A stretch of DNA of 64,000 nucleotides. It comes from Candidatus Poribacteria bacterium. Lineage in GTDB: Bacteria; Poribacteria; WGA-4E; WGA-3G. A program made the position numbers and the translations under genes. The notes below the pieces were generated by a model. It saw only the letters and a program-made list of their open reading frames with translations, did not search any database and had not been told where the DNA came from. Below are positions 18,006 through 27,854 of the stretch, piece after piece (within the stretch, counting starts at the first letter, position 1; every line of letters begins with the position of its first letter). The stretch spans positions 62,001 through 126,000 of the forward strand of contig JAJECN010000023.1 of assembly GCA_022821965.1 (NCBI GenBank), given 5' to 3'.

Positions 18006-19025
18006 TCAATCGAGACCTAAGTATTTATCCCTGCCTTGCACGAGTGCTTCTATCTTGCGGTCAACCACCGAACGTTGGAGCATCCAAAAGCCGCAGTCCG
18101 GATGCACCCAACCAATACGTCCTGCACCCAACATCTTTTCTGCTGTTTCTATACTGGCTGCCACATCATCGGCAGTTTCAACCGGATTGACTTTCACATC
18201 AATCACGCCGATCCCGAGGACGATGTCTGACGTGATCGCCTTGAGTGCCTCAAGATCTGTATCAGGACGGTGTTTCAACTCTAAAACCAAGTGATCACAC
18301 CGGAGCGTATTCAAGAAGTCGATCAAAGCACTCCAGGTCCCTTTTTGAATAACCTGACCCCCGTAGTTGCCAAAGCAGAAGTGAACCGCTTTTTCTCCGT
18401 TAAACGCATCAAGGACGATATTAATCGCCTCGGCGGCACGGGGTGCGTCTTGTGGATTCCCCGGTATGTTTGCCTCATCAATTTGGAGACAGGCACAATC
18501 CAGTTCTCTCACCTGTGCTGCTAAGACTTCTGCCAAAACGGTGAGCAATCTATCAAAGTCGCCGTAATGTTTATCCAACAGCGTTCGTGCGAGCATGTAA
18601 GGACTTGTCACCGTGAATTTAATATCTTTGCCAGCAACGTCTACAGCGCGCTCACAGTCAGAAACGAGATTTAACGTGCCTTCGCTCAGCGCGTCTTCAA
18701 CAACTCCTGCCGGTTTTGCCCGAAACGACATCGTCTGCATCTGCCTAAATTCATGCCATTCCTGCCGTCCTACCTCTGCTCTCACACCAGAGAGCGGGCG
18801 GATGAAATAGTCAATCATGCCATTGGTATCTGGGTGGTTGGGATCAAAACGGTAGAGTTCGCCATCTGTCGGCAAATCAATGCCGCGTTGCCGCTGGATA
18901 TCGACGACGACTCGGGTCGCATCGAGGAGGGTCTGCTCTGTTGGCGTAGAGAGAAGCCACACTGGGACGGGATAAGACCCGACAGTTGTGGTTAAAATTT
19001 CTGGTTTTTTTGTTGTATTTTTCAC
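18006..19025 (-). CDS. MetE C-terminal-like (cobalamin-independent methionine synthase family) protein
   Basis: 339 residues covering only the catalytic TIM-barrel half of MetE. Zinc ligands expected for the family are visible: His215 and Cys217 (VHFCFGN), Glu249 (LELKHRP) and Cys311 (HPDCGFW). TVGSYP near the N-terminus is also typical. Stand-alone barrels of this type include methylcobalamin- or other methyl-donor-dependent enzymes and remain poorly assigned, so a methyl transfer to a thiol is the safest prediction. GTG start lying 4 bases after the upstream lipoprotein stop. Confidence 0.85.
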   Translation of the reverse strand: MKNTTKKPEILTTTVGSYPVPVWLLSTPTEQTLLDATRVVVDIQRQRGIDLPTDGELYRFDPNHPDTNGMIDYFIRPLSGVRAEVGRQEWHEFRQMQTMSFRAKPAGVVEDALSEGTLNLVSDCERAVDVAGKDIKFTVTSPYMLARTLLDKHYGDFDRLLTVLAEVLAAQVRELDCACLQIDEANIPGNPQDAPRAAEAINIVLDAFNGEKAVHFCFGNYGGQVIQKGTWSALIDFLNTLRCDHLVLELKHRPDTDLEALKAITSDIVLGIGVIDVKVNPVETADDVAASIETAEKMLGAGRIGWVHPDCGFWMLQRSVVDRKIEALVQGRDKYLGLD

Positions 19026-19029
19026 AGTT

Positions 19030-20040
19030 TTAATTTCGGACTAACTCAAAGGATTCAAGTTCAAAAACGGTATCAACTGTCTCATCACCGCGGGTTTGCG
19101 ACTGCGTAAATTTGATGATACCTACGTCCGGCGCGACCCACTTTTTCACGACAGTGATGTCAAGTGAAATGTCTTGGTTTTCAATGTCGAAACCCCAACG
19201 GAATGACTCTTGAACTTGGAAGACATGTTCAAAAGTTCCAGCTGGTACAGACACTGTTTCTTCCGATATTACCTCAAATTCATCCAGTCCACCCCCCAGC
19301 GGGAAAAGTTCAGGAACCAATTGCGCTTGGAAGTTGACCTCCCATTTGTCACCCGGAATGAGCGGGAATTGGTATAACGGCAGATATGGCACAAAAAGGA
19401 TTGTGTCACCTGTGCCGGATGTGGTATTCTGCGCGTGCTGTATGATTGCTGAAACCTCACCTTTTTCATCAAGGCGCGTTCCGAGGTAAGAATAGTTAAC
19501 AATATTCTCCAAACCCTCGCCACTGCTGGACTTCTGGAGGACAAAACTCTCGATGGTTTCTCCACCTGCTCGTTGAATCTGGATGGTATCTACGATCTCG
19601 AACGTGATCTTAGTACCGTTTGCGTCGCGGTAGTGCCAAATATTCCCTACCGCCAATGGATAATAATTTCCCGGTCGGGTCCGCCACACCTGAATGTCAA
19701 GTGTACTTGTTGTAGTGTGTTCGCCATCGCTTACTGTAACCTCAATCTGGTATTTTCTTTCAGTTTGCGGTGCTTGCCAGAGTGCACCGGATGCGTTTTC
19801 CGTTAGTTCGCCACCCGTAGCTGACCAGGTGTATGATAAAGAGTGCCCTTCAAGATCTGCAGCTTCCAAGCGGATCAATACTTCTTCTCCCGGTGAAACT
19901 ATATCTGATTCTGCTTCAAAGGTTAAAATCCTCGGTGCGAAGTCTGTGTGATGGGGGTCGGAACTCCCACAGCCTAATCCAACACCAATAAGCAGAAACC
20001 AGAGTACTTTCCAAGCATTTGTTATATTTTTGATTTTCAT
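19030..20040 (-). CDS. PKD/Ig-like domain lipoprotein
   Basis: 336 residues. N-terminal hydrophobic stretch ends at Cys24 (GVGLGC), a plausible though non-ideal lipobox. A PKD-like domain follows (about 45-117: SYTWSATGGEL ... VTVSDGEHTTTSTLDIQVW), then a beta-rich domain from NYYPLAVGNIWHYRD to the end, seen in many surface lipoproteins of uncertain role. GGGGAG precedes the ATG. First gene of the probable minus-strand operon lipoprotein, MetE-like, small membrane protein, TauE-like. Confidence 0.78.
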   Translation of the reverse strand: MKIKNITNAWKVLWFLLIGVGLGCGSSDPHHTDFAPRILTFEAESDIVSPGEEVLIRLEAADLEGHSLSYTWSATGGELTENASGALWQAPQTERKYQIEVTVSDGEHTTTSTLDIQVWRTRPGNYYPLAVGNIWHYRDANGTKITFEIVDTIQIQRAGGETIESFVLQKSSSGEGLENIVNYSYLGTRLDEKGEVSAIIQHAQNTTSGTGDTILFVPYLPLYQFPLIPGDKWEVNFQAQLVPELFPLGGGLDEFEVISEETVSVPAGTFEHVFQVQESFRWGFDIENQDISLDITVVKKWVAPDVGIIKFTQSQTRGDETVDTVFELESFELVRN

Positions 20041-20141
20041 GATATTTCTCCCCAGATATAACCTTTTTCACACAGTATCCGTAAATTTCGGTGGCAGGTT
20101 CGCTGGGAAGCGTCTTTCGCCAGACAATACACTCACTTTTT

Positions 20142-20882
20142 TCACGCGTCAAGGGGTTTTCCACGCAAAACTTCACGAGATTGCGTTTCTCCATTCCCAG
20201 TCACATTGTAAGCGAAGGTATTCATCAACCGATCATTCGGTGAATCATTCGGGGCAGAGCCGTGGATAATCAGAGCGTTAAAGAAAACACCATCTCCGGG
20301 TGCCATTTCAACAGCGACAGCATCTTCCCGTTCTTGATAATGTCCCGGTAGAAAAACGCCAAACGTCTGATGTTTCCGTTCATGTTCCTGCAAGCCCCAA
20401 TTATGGCTGCCGGGAACAAACTGAATGCACCCGTTCTCAAGGTTTGCCTCGCTGATAGCCAGTTGGCAATTAATCATGACGGGTTTGTTGTTCTCATTTT
20501 TCCAATAAGCGTAATCTTGATGCCACGGGATAGATGTCCCGTCTCCACCTGCTTTCGGAAGCAATTTGCTGTGGTAGAGCGAGATGTTTTCACCCATCAA
20601 AACTTCCAGTATATCCAGCACATCGTCAGAACGAAGCAGGCGGTTCAGCGTTGGGCTTACCAACTCGCTGTGCATTAACTGTTTGATACGCGGTGGATGA
20701 TCGTCCGAATCATAAACTTCCCAAGAAATTCCAATTCCATCAGTAGGTTGTTCAGCCATACGGTTGTGTATATCTATGATTTCTTCCTGAATGAGTGCAA
20801 TGTCTTCTGCAGAGACAAGCCCTTTTTTCAAGAAATAACCGTTTGTTTCATAAAACTGCTGTTCTTTATTTGTAAGTCCCAT
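20142..20882 (-). CDS. Phytanoyl-CoA dioxygenase (PhyH) family protein
   Basis: 246-residue Fe(II)/2-oxoglutarate hydroxylase: His121-x-Asp123 (PWHQDYAYW), His207 (IIHGSAPN) and Arg218. VPGSH at about 156 is also typical. More canonical in its HQD motif than the copy at 3556. AAAGGAG precedes the ATG. Substrate unknown. Confidence 0.9.
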   Translation of the reverse strand: MGLTNKEQQFYETNGYFLKKGLVSAEDIALIQEEIIDIHNRMAEQPTDGIGISWEVYDSDDHPPRIKQLMHSELVSPTLNRLLRSDDVLDILEVLMGENISLYHSKLLPKAGGDGTSIPWHQDYAYWKNENNKPVMINCQLAISEANLENGCIQFVPGSHNWGLQEHERKHQTFGVFLPGHYQEREDAVAVEMAPGDGVFFNALIIHGSAPNDSPNDRLMNTFAYNVTGNGETQSREVLRGKPLDA

Positions 20883-21185
20883 CCGATTTCTCCTTTGCCC
20901 ACCAAGCGCGATCGCTGAATGGTGAAGGTTCGCTTCCTAAATAGGCTATGCCTTTATAAATAAAGTATACAACACGCTTCGAGAAAAATCAAGGGATTTA
21001 CAATTTAAATTGTGTACTTCAACGGGAACTGAGAGAAAAAAGTTTACTTTCGTCGCAAACCCTGCTAAAATATATAGAGATTGATTACGTATCATCACTT
21101 TGCAAGAATTATCATGCTTGCAAAGCATATTATTGCGCGCATTGTAAGTCTTAGGTATGCACTATCAAATGGAGTTAAAACTGGT
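20883..21185. other. Divergent intergenic region between PhyH and MazG-like genes
   Basis: About 300 bases, AT-rich, no gene. On the plus strand TTTACT (21043-21048), 17 bases, TAAAAT (21066-21071) forms a promoter candidate for the MazG-like gene; GGAG at 21171-21174 is its likely ribosome site. I see no clear terminator or repeat. Confidence 0.5.
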
Positions 21186-21524
21186 ATGGAGTATACACTC
21201 GAAAATTGCCAAAAACTCGTAGACGACTGGGTCCACACTTTTGGAGTCCGTTATTTTTCAGAGTTAACCAATACCACTATTCTCATGGAAGAAGTGGGGG
21301 AATTAGCCCGGATTATGGCGCGCCAATATGGGGAACAGAGTTTCAAGGAAAATGAGAAGGATTTGGACCTTGGCGACGAAATGGCTGATATTCTTTTTGT
21401 ACTTATCTGTCTTGCAAATCAAACAGGGGTCAAACTTGAGGACGCATTCAAAAAGTCAATGGAGAAAAAGACGCGGCGAGATAAGGAACGGCACCGCGAA
21501 AATCCAAAACTTTTAGAAAACTGA
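21186..21524 (+). CDS. MazG-like nucleotide pyrophosphohydrolase
   Basis: 112-residue all-alpha NTP pyrophosphatase. The metal-binding signature EEVGELAR ... DEMADILF (E-E-x2-E and E-x2-D) is intact. Such short members remove non-canonical or excess nucleotides. Start chosen at the ATG preceded by GGAG at 21171; an upstream in-frame ATG (21114) has no ribosome site. The downstream TPR lipoprotein begins 34 bases later. Confidence 0.87.
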   Translation: MEYTLENCQKLVDDWVHTFGVRYFSELTNTTILMEEVGELARIMARQYGEQSFKENEKDLDLGDEMADILFVLICLANQTGVKLEDAFKKSMEKKTRRDKERHRENPKLLEN

Positions 21525-21558
21525 GTGCCGAACGCCGAACCGCCGAAGGAGATAGACA

Positions 21559-24288
21559 ATGACGCTCCGTAAAATCCACATATTTTTAATTCTTATTCTG
21601 CTTTTTGTCGTCAGTGGATGCGCTATTTTTCCGAAAAGTCAGCCTGCACTGCCGATCGTTGATCCGCTGGTCGAGCGGAACCGTGAGTGGCGAGAGCAGG
21701 TTGAGACTGGCAATAGCGAACTACAACGAGGAAATCTACATGCAGCCCTTACGGCTTATAAAGCTGCTGTTGCAATTCGTCCAGATTCCAGTGAAGTACA
21801 ACACAAAATTGCAGAGATATATTTCCAACTTGAAGAGTACGAAAACGCACGGAATGCATTCATAACATTTTTGGTACTGGAACCAAACAATATTACGGCT
21901 CTGAACTATGCTGGATACATCTCTGAAAAATTAGGGGACTACGCAGCAGCCGCTGAATACTACGAGCGAGTCCTTGGTGTTTCGGTGGATAATCTCTACG
22001 CCTTGAATCATCTCGGTTTAGTTTACAAGCAGCTGCAACGTTTCGATCAAGCACTTGAGGTGCTCCAAAGAGCACTGTCGCTTGATCCGAGATGTGAACG
22101 CCCTGAGAGCGAAAATTTGCACAATTATTTGGGGTTAATCTACTTGGAGCAAGGTGAAATTGGCGAGGCTATCGCAGAATTCCGAGAATCAATTCGATTA
22201 TTTCCAACCGATGTTTGGGCGAGAGAGCAACTTGCCGCACTCTATGAGGACCAACAGCGCTACTTTGAGGCGCAGCTTCAATACAAACAACTTTTAGACA
22301 TTGATTCGGACAATCTCCTCGCTTTGACGCGGCTTCAGGCACTCGGCCAACTGGATTTTAGTTCAACACAGGTTGTCGATATCCAGCCCGTTACCCTTCT
22401 GAATCCAGACGTTGAGCATGTCATAGCGAACGCACCGGACGCAAATGATTATCATGCCACTGATACGCTTGTCTTATTTAACCATTTCAGCCACGATATT
22501 TTGCCGACAGGACAGTCGCGCTATACAACACACCAAGTCGTGAAAATTCTTACCGAAAGAGGCATCCAAAAATACGGAGATATTGCTATTCCTTACCAAC
22601 CCGCTGCGCAAAATATAAGTGTTAACATAGCCAGAACAATTACGGCAGACGGCACGGTGCTGCAACCGCCCGAAGAGGCGTTTAATGACGTAACACCGCC
22701 TGGGTTATTGGCACAAAACCTCTATTCCGACGCGATGTGGAAAGTGATTTCTATGGTGGGTCTTGCACCGGGAGTTTGCGTTGAATACCAGGTAACGCTT
22801 GAAGATAAAGTACCTGGCGGCGAGACATGGATTACGGGAGGATACAATTTTCAGGCAACGGAGGCAACCCTTGAAACGAGTTATGCGCTTCGGATGCCTA
22901 AAACGTGGCACCTTCAGTGGAAGATTGCCAACGCTATGTCGGGCACAACTCCCCAAGAACCAGAGGTGTCTTATACAGAAAATGATACCGTTGTATATAT
23001 CTGGAAATATGGCGAGACACCTGCGCTGACAATGGAAGAGGGTATGCCGCATATCAACGATGTCGTTCCACGCCTGCGTTATTCATCGATTGCAGACTGG
23101 AACAATGTTTACGCTTGGTATAAAGAGCTCGCGAAGGGGAGATACACACCCGATACTCACATTGAGGAAAAAGTTCAGCAATTAACTGGGACTCTGACAA
23201 CCGAAGCCGCGAAGGTACGCGCTATCTACCATTTTGTTGCCGCAAAAATTCGTTACGTGGGTATTGAACTCGGGCAGAGTGCCTACCAACCCTCACCTGC
23301 CACCGAAGTTTTTCAAATGCAATACGGCGATTGCAAGGACAAAACAACACTCCTGATTTCAATGTTGGGTCTCGTCGGCATCAAAGCCTATCCTGTTCTG
23401 ATTAGTGTTGCACCATACGAACGCGTTGATACGGAACTCCCATCACTCAATCAGTTTAATCACATGATTGCTGCAATTCCGACAGCGGACAACACCTATA
23501 TCTGGTTAGATCCCACCTCGTCAACTTGTAGTTACGGCGACCTGCCTTATAATGTACAAGGACGCATGGGATTTCTCATCACCGATACACACGGTGCGTT
23601 TGTGGAGACACCTATTTTCCCCTCTGAATCCAATAGACTGGTAAGCGCAACAGATTTGACGCTGAACCCCCAAGGTACTGTAGAAGGGACGCTCCATATT
23701 CAAACGAGTGGGCAATATAATCTAAACACCCGCTGGGCATACCAACAGATACAATCCAGTGCTTTGAAAGGTACTTTGGCGGCTGAACTCAGCGGGCAAT
23801 TTCCGGGGATCCAGATAGGGTGGTATGACATGTCTGACCTTAACGAGCTTAACGAACCGGTAGAAATCAGACTCGGTTTTCGTGTTGAGAATTACGCAAC
23901 ACCTTTGGAAAACAGTATGTTATTGCCCTTACCAATTGATGAGTTCGGGGAGTATGCTGAAGCGTTTGCTAAGGACCAACGGATGTATTCGTTGGATTTC
24001 GGTTATCCAACGCAAATTGAAAAGACGGTTCGTATCCGCGTTCCAGACGGGTGGAAGGCTGCCGTGCCGGAAGATAGCCATCATACTATAGAAAGTGCGG
24101 AATTCACTCGGCAGTACAGGCAGGTTGATAACATTCTCACTTACCAGTTAATATTTACTCTTAAGAACAGGATCCTACCAGCTGCTGCTTACGCTGAGGC
24201 GAAACCGTTTTTTACTGCGCTTGCGAGTGAGGATGGGAGCCACTTGCTGCTAAATACAAGTGGCTATAGTTCTATGTCCCGAAAATAA
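21559..24288 (+). CDS. TPR - DUF3857 - transglutaminase-like lipoprotein
   Basis: 909 residues. Lipobox VVSGC (Cys21) ends a signal peptide; several TPR repeats (about 50-260) follow, then a DUF3857-type domain (about 295-460) and a transglutaminase-like domain with triad Cys592 (YGDCKDKT), His635 (FNHMIA) and Asp651 (WLDPTS). The C-terminal 240 residues are the beta-rich segment usual after this domain pair. It probably sits on the outer or inner membrane facing the periplasm; the crosslinking or protease substrate is unknown. AAGGAG before the ATG. Confidence 0.88.
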   Translation: MTLRKIHIFLILILLFVVSGCAIFPKSQPALPIVDPLVERNREWREQVETGNSELQRGNLHAALTAYKAAVAIRPDSSEVQHKIAEIYFQLEEYENARNAFITFLVLEPNNITALNYAGYISEKLGDYAAAAEYYERVLGVSVDNLYALNHLGLVYKQLQRFDQALEVLQRALSLDPRCERPESENLHNYLGLIYLEQGEIGEAIAEFRESIRLFPTDVWAREQLAALYEDQQRYFEAQLQYKQLLDIDSDNLLALTRLQALGQLDFSSTQVVDIQPVTLLNPDVEHVIANAPDANDYHATDTLVLFNHFSHDILPTGQSRYTTHQVVKILTERGIQKYGDIAIPYQPAAQNISVNIARTITADGTVLQPPEEAFNDVTPPGLLAQNLYSDAMWKVISMVGLAPGVCVEYQVTLEDKVPGGETWITGGYNFQATEATLETSYALRMPKTWHLQWKIANAMSGTTPQEPEVSYTENDTVVYIWKYGETPALTMEEGMPHINDVVPRLRYSSIADWNNVYAWYKELAKGRYTPDTHIEEKVQQLTGTLTTEAAKVRAIYHFVAAKIRYVGIELGQSAYQPSPATEVFQMQYGDCKDKTTLLISMLGLVGIKAYPVLISVAPYERVDTELPSLNQFNHMIAAIPTADNTYIWLDPTSSTCSYGDLPYNVQGRMGFLITDTHGAFVETPIFPSESNRLVSATDLTLNPQGTVEGTLHIQTSGQYNLNTRWAYQQIQSSALKGTLAAELSGQFPGIQIGWYDMSDLNELNEPVEIRLGFRVENYATPLENSMLLPLPIDEFGEYAEAFAKDQRMYSLDFGYPTQIEKTVRIRVPDGWKAAVPEDSHHTIESAEFTRQYRQVDNILTYQLIFTLKNRILPAAAYAEAKPFFTALASEDGSHLLLNTSGYSSMSRK

Positions 24289-24323
24289 GGGCTGCACGGT
24301 TTTCCGTGTGTTGAAGCGTAGCG

Positions 24324-24926
24324 TTAACCCTTGATGTACTTCCAACCATCGACTATGACAGGAAGCCCGCGAATTAGACACATAGCGACAGTTATAGCAG
24401 ATAGGATTACGCCTGCCAATTCCAATCCGACAACTAATTCGGGGTAGACCCCGGAATTTTTGAAGGCAATAACGCTACCGAGATAGATAAAAGCAATCGT
24501 TTTCGTGATGCCGTAGACACTTCGGCTCACTCTTGAACTGGTGAGTGCACGCGTCCATTTAGAGGTCATCATCGTGTTTTCACCGAAGGCAGTTTTGCCT
24601 TGTGCAAAGGCCACACTTCGCAAGCCATCTGTGAAGAAGCCACGGGCAATCACAACCGCTGGTATCCAGAACGGAATCAACCCAACAACGGCGAAGTAAA
24701 CCCAGAAAATGCATTCGACAATCCGATCGCCAACGATGTCAAATAGGGCACCGAAATCGGAAGTCTGATTCAGTTTACGGGCAACATAACCGTCAACTGC
24801 ATCGAGGAACAGAATTAAGCCGATCAGCGCGACGAGTAAAATGTCTAAATAAAGGTGATATCCAAAAAGGGAAATCACAACGAAAACCAGAATTAAGCGG
24901 AAGAGGGTAATCAAATTCGCAATCAT
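24324..24926 (-). CDS. CDP-alcohol phosphatidyltransferase (PgsA-like)
   Basis: 200 residues. Full signature D-x2-D-G-x2-A-R-x8-G-x3-D-x3-D (DAVDGYVAR ... GALFDIVGD), surrounded by membrane helices. GGAG followed by 8 bases precedes the ATG at 24926; a start at 25001 would place AAAGGA directly against the ATG and is less likely. The sequence begins MIANLITLFRL, as in PgsA-type glycerophosphate phosphatidyltransferases, but the acceptor is not proven. Confidence 0.88.
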   Translation of the reverse strand: MIANLITLFRLILVFVVISLFGYHLYLDILLVALIGLILFLDAVDGYVARKLNQTSDFGALFDIVGDRIVECIFWVYFAVVGLIPFWIPAVVIARGFFTDGLRSVAFAQGKTAFGENTMMTSKWTRALTSSRVSRSVYGITKTIAFIYLGSVIAFKNSGVYPELVVGLELAGVILSAITVAMCLIRGLPVIVDGWKYIKG

Positions 24927-25072
24927 GATTTTATCTCCAGAGATAAGTGAGGCATTTTCTCTGCTTTCATAACGGCTGTATGTTTTCAAGTTAAGCGTCA
25001 TTCCTTTAATAGTAACATATTGACTCGGAAAAAAACAACATCAATTTTGCAAACGAAAGAGGTATTTATTCG

Positions 25073-26677
25073 ATGAACGAAAATAGAAAACCTAACATCG
25101 TCCTTATTCTAAACGACGATATGGGTTTTTCCGACTTGGATTGCTACGGTGGCGAAGTCCAAACGCCACATCTGGATCGGCTTGCAGCGGGTGGGCTTCG
25201 GTTTACACAGTTCTACAATACGGCTCGCTGCTGTCCGTCCCGTGCGTCCATGCTTACTGGACTACACCCACACCAAACGGGCGTGGGACACATGATGGGC
25301 GACGATGGACTTGAAGGTTATCGCGGAGACCTTAATGACCGTTGTATTACTATTGCCGATGCCGTCCGTTCAGAAGGATACGGCACGTACATGAGCGGTA
25401 AATGGCATATCTCTCGACATACCGGTGCTGATGGCCCCAAACATAGTTGGCCCTGTCAGCGTGGGTTTGATGAGTACTATGGAATTATCACCGGTGCCGC
25501 GAATTTCTGGAAACCGAACACCCTAACCCGAAATAATACCCGCATCCAACATGATGAACTCCCCGAAGGCTACTTCTTCACAGACGCTGTTAGCGATGAA
25601 GCAGCGACATTTATCCGTAATCATACTGAGAAAATACCTGACCGGCCATTCTTTACCTACGTTGCTTACACGGCACCGCATTGGCCCCTGCACGCGCATG
25701 AAGAGGACATCGCACTCTACAATGGTCGTTTTGCTGCTGGATGGGATAAACTTCGGGAAGAACGGCTTTCACGGATGCGGGAAATGAAGATTTTAGATGG
25801 GGCGTGGCAGCTTACGGCGCGAGATCCTTCACAACTCCCGTGGAGCGAGGCGCAATACAAAGAGTGGAATCAACGCCGCATGGAGGTTTACGCTGCACAG
25901 ATCACCCGTATGGATGCGGGCATTGGACGAATTATCGACACATTGGAAGAGACAGGTGAACTTGATAACACGCTTATCCTGTTTTTAGCCGATAACGGTG
26001 GTTGTGCTGAGGAGCTCGGTGGTCCTCCAGCGAGGCGCGACGCTGGTTCACTCATCAGTACCGAGACGACCTCCGATGGACAACCTGTCTATCGTGGGAA
26101 CGACCCAAGTATTATGCCTGGTCCCGAAAACACCTATCAGAGTTACGGCGTTCCATGGGCGAACCTTTCCAATACGCCGTTCCGTGAATACAAGCACTGG
26201 GTGCACGAAGGCGGTATCGCTACGCCGCTCATCGCGCATTGGCCGAATGCCATAAAGTCCGAAGGCGAACTCCGCCATCAGCCTGGTCAACTGACGGACA
26301 TCATGGCGACATGCCTTGAAGTCTCAGGGGCGACCTACCCTGAAGAACACGATAGAAAACCAATTTTGCCGTTAGACGGAACGAGTTTGGGACCGATTTT
26401 TGATGATAAGGACAACGGTAAAGAGGTGCTTTATTGGGAACACGAAGGCAATTGCGCAGTCCGTCAAGGGAAGTGGAAATTGGTCTGCAAATTCCCCGGT
26501 AATTGGGAACTCTATGATGTGGAAGCGGAACGGACAGAGATTAACAACCTCGCCGACAAACATCCGAAAAAAGTAAAAGAACTCATAGGAATTTACCAAG
26601 ACTGGGCAGATCGCTGTTTTATCTACCCGTGGGATAAACTCCAGGAACAACGGAGACAACAACGGCAGCAGCGGTAA
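25073..26677 (+). CDS. Arylsulfatase-type sulfatase (no signal peptide)
   Basis: 534 residues of the S1 sulfatase family. The formylglycine site is Cys53 in CCPSR-ASMLTG; metal ligands are in NDDMG (Asp15-Asp16) and LADNGG. SGKWH is the conserved Lys/His block. The insertion ending in HEGGIATPLIAHWP is characteristic of arylsulfatase-like subfamilies. The N-terminus MNENRKPNIVLI lacks any signal peptide, so a cytoplasmic location or later export is implied. It converges with the lactonase gene across a palindrome. Confidence 0.93.
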   Translation: MNENRKPNIVLILNDDMGFSDLDCYGGEVQTPHLDRLAAGGLRFTQFYNTARCCPSRASMLTGLHPHQTGVGHMMGDDGLEGYRGDLNDRCITIADAVRSEGYGTYMSGKWHISRHTGADGPKHSWPCQRGFDEYYGIITGAANFWKPNTLTRNNTRIQHDELPEGYFFTDAVSDEAATFIRNHTEKIPDRPFFTYVAYTAPHWPLHAHEEDIALYNGRFAAGWDKLREERLSRMREMKILDGAWQLTARDPSQLPWSEAQYKEWNQRRMEVYAAQITRMDAGIGRIIDTLEETGELDNTLILFLADNGGCAEELGGPPARRDAGSLISTETTSDGQPVYRGNDPSIMPGPENTYQSYGVPWANLSNTPFREYKHWVHEGGIATPLIAHWPNAIKSEGELRHQPGQLTDIMATCLEVSGATYPEEHDRKPILPLDGTSLGPIFDDKDNGKEVLYWEHEGNCAVRQGKWKLVCKFPGNWELYDVEAERTEINNLADKHPKKVKELIGIYQDWADRCFIYPWDKLQEQRRQQRQQR

Positions 26678-26688
26678 CTGTTTAGACA

Positions 26689-26728
26689 GGTCACCGTGCT
26701 TGACTGTTATCGTTTAGGCACGGTGACC
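26689..26728. terminator. Palindrome between convergent sulfatase and lactonase genes
   Basis: GGTCACCGTGC (26689-26699) pairs perfectly with GCACGGTGACC (26718-26728) around an 18-base loop. No T-run follows on either side, so termination is inferred from position between two stops only. Confidence 0.5.
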
Positions 26729-26745
26729 GCCTCCTACAAATCGAC

Positions 26746-27840
26746 TTAACTACACGCCTGCATCTTCAAACAGACGGGTGTTGGCACTTCTGCTACATCC
26801 CCTGTCGCATTCAACTCTCCAGTTTCGGTGTCAATTGCGAACGTAACGACCGTATCTGTCTGCTGATTGGCAGCAAAGAGAAAGGTGCCCTCCGGGTTCA
26901 GCCCGAAGTTCCGCGGTGTTTGTCCCTGTGTTGATTCATAACCGATAGGACTGAGCATCCCCGTCTCTGCATCAATCGCGCAGATAGCGATGCTATCGTG
27001 TCCACGGTTTGAACCATACAAAAACTTTCCGGAAGGATGGACGTGAATATCGGCACAATGGCTGGTGCCGTCGAAATCATCGGGAAGCGTGGAGATGGTC
27101 TGAAATTCAGTTAGTGTTCCCGCATTCGCGTCGTACCGGAAAGCAGTGAAGGTAGAATCTATCTCGTTAATCACGTACGCGTACTGCTTATTCGGATGAA
27201 AATCGAAATGACGTGGTCCCGCACCCGGCTGTACGCGCACCCACGGCTGCGTATTAGGTGTAAGTTTCCCACTTTTCGCATCCAATTGGTAGATAAGCAC
27301 TTTATCAAGTCCGAGATCGGGTGAGAAGGCGTAACGATTGCCCGGATCGATCATAATTGCGTGTGCGTGAGGTTCCATCTGCCGCTGTGGGTTGACACTT
27401 GACCCTTGATGCTGCACGAAATCGGAGGCATCACCGAGTCTACCGTCTGATCCTATTGGGAAAGCAGCGACACTTCCACCGCCATAATTCGCCACGAGTA
27501 AACATTTACCAGTGGCATCTACACTCAGATGACACGGGGCACCACCGCCGGTCGCTTGCTGGTTGAGATAACTAAGTTCCCCTGTTTCTTTGTGAATGTA
27601 AAACGCTGTGACTGCGCCACTGGGTTTACCCTCAAACTCACCGAGTTCATTGACAGCAAAGAGATACTGTCCACTCGGGTGTATTTCCAAAAACGATGGG
27701 TTTTCAACGCCTGTTATCTTGCTGCTATATTCTAAGGCACCGGTCGCGCCATCTAAGCGATAGACGTAAATCCCTTCGCTATTTCCATGCGTATAGGTGC
27801 CAACATAAACGAAATAGTCCTGGCTGTTCTGTTGCGCCAT
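26746..27840 (-). CDS. pgl: 6-phosphogluconolactonase-type lactonase (7-bladed propeller)
   Basis: 364 residues of the cytosolic lactonase family (YbhE-like). It opens with YFVYVGTYT and has repeated propeller motifs such as NPSFLEIHPSG, HLSVDATGKCLLVANYGGG and PRHFDFHPNKQYAYVINE. Family members hydrolyse 6-phosphogluconolactone, but many paralogues act on other lactones, so specificity is not certain. AGGAGG lies 8 bases before the ATG at 27840; a TTG at 27846 is too close to it. It ends the PhyH-sulfatase-sulfatase group on the minus strand, which suggests lactone processing in the same catabolic route. Confidence 0.85.
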   Translation of the reverse strand: MAQQNSQDYFVYVGTYTHGNSEGIYVYRLDGATGALEYSSKITGVENPSFLEIHPSGQYLFAVNELGEFEGKPSGAVTAFYIHKETGELSYLNQQATGGGAPCHLSVDATGKCLLVANYGGGSVAAFPIGSDGRLGDASDFVQHQGSSVNPQRQMEPHAHAIMIDPGNRYAFSPDLGLDKVLIYQLDAKSGKLTPNTQPWVRVQPGAGPRHFDFHPNKQYAYVINEIDSTFTAFRYDANAGTLTEFQTISTLPDDFDGTSHCADIHVHPSGKFLYGSNRGHDSIAICAIDAETGMLSPIGYESTQGQTPRNFGLNPEGTFLFAANQQTDTVVTFAIDTETGELNATGDVAEVPTPVCLKMQACS

Positions 27841-27854
27841 TATCAATAGCCTCC

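Noticed and set aside
20030-20269. Plus-strand frame between the lipoprotein and PhyH genes
   Set aside because: It is the complement of real minus-strand genes and has no start signal.
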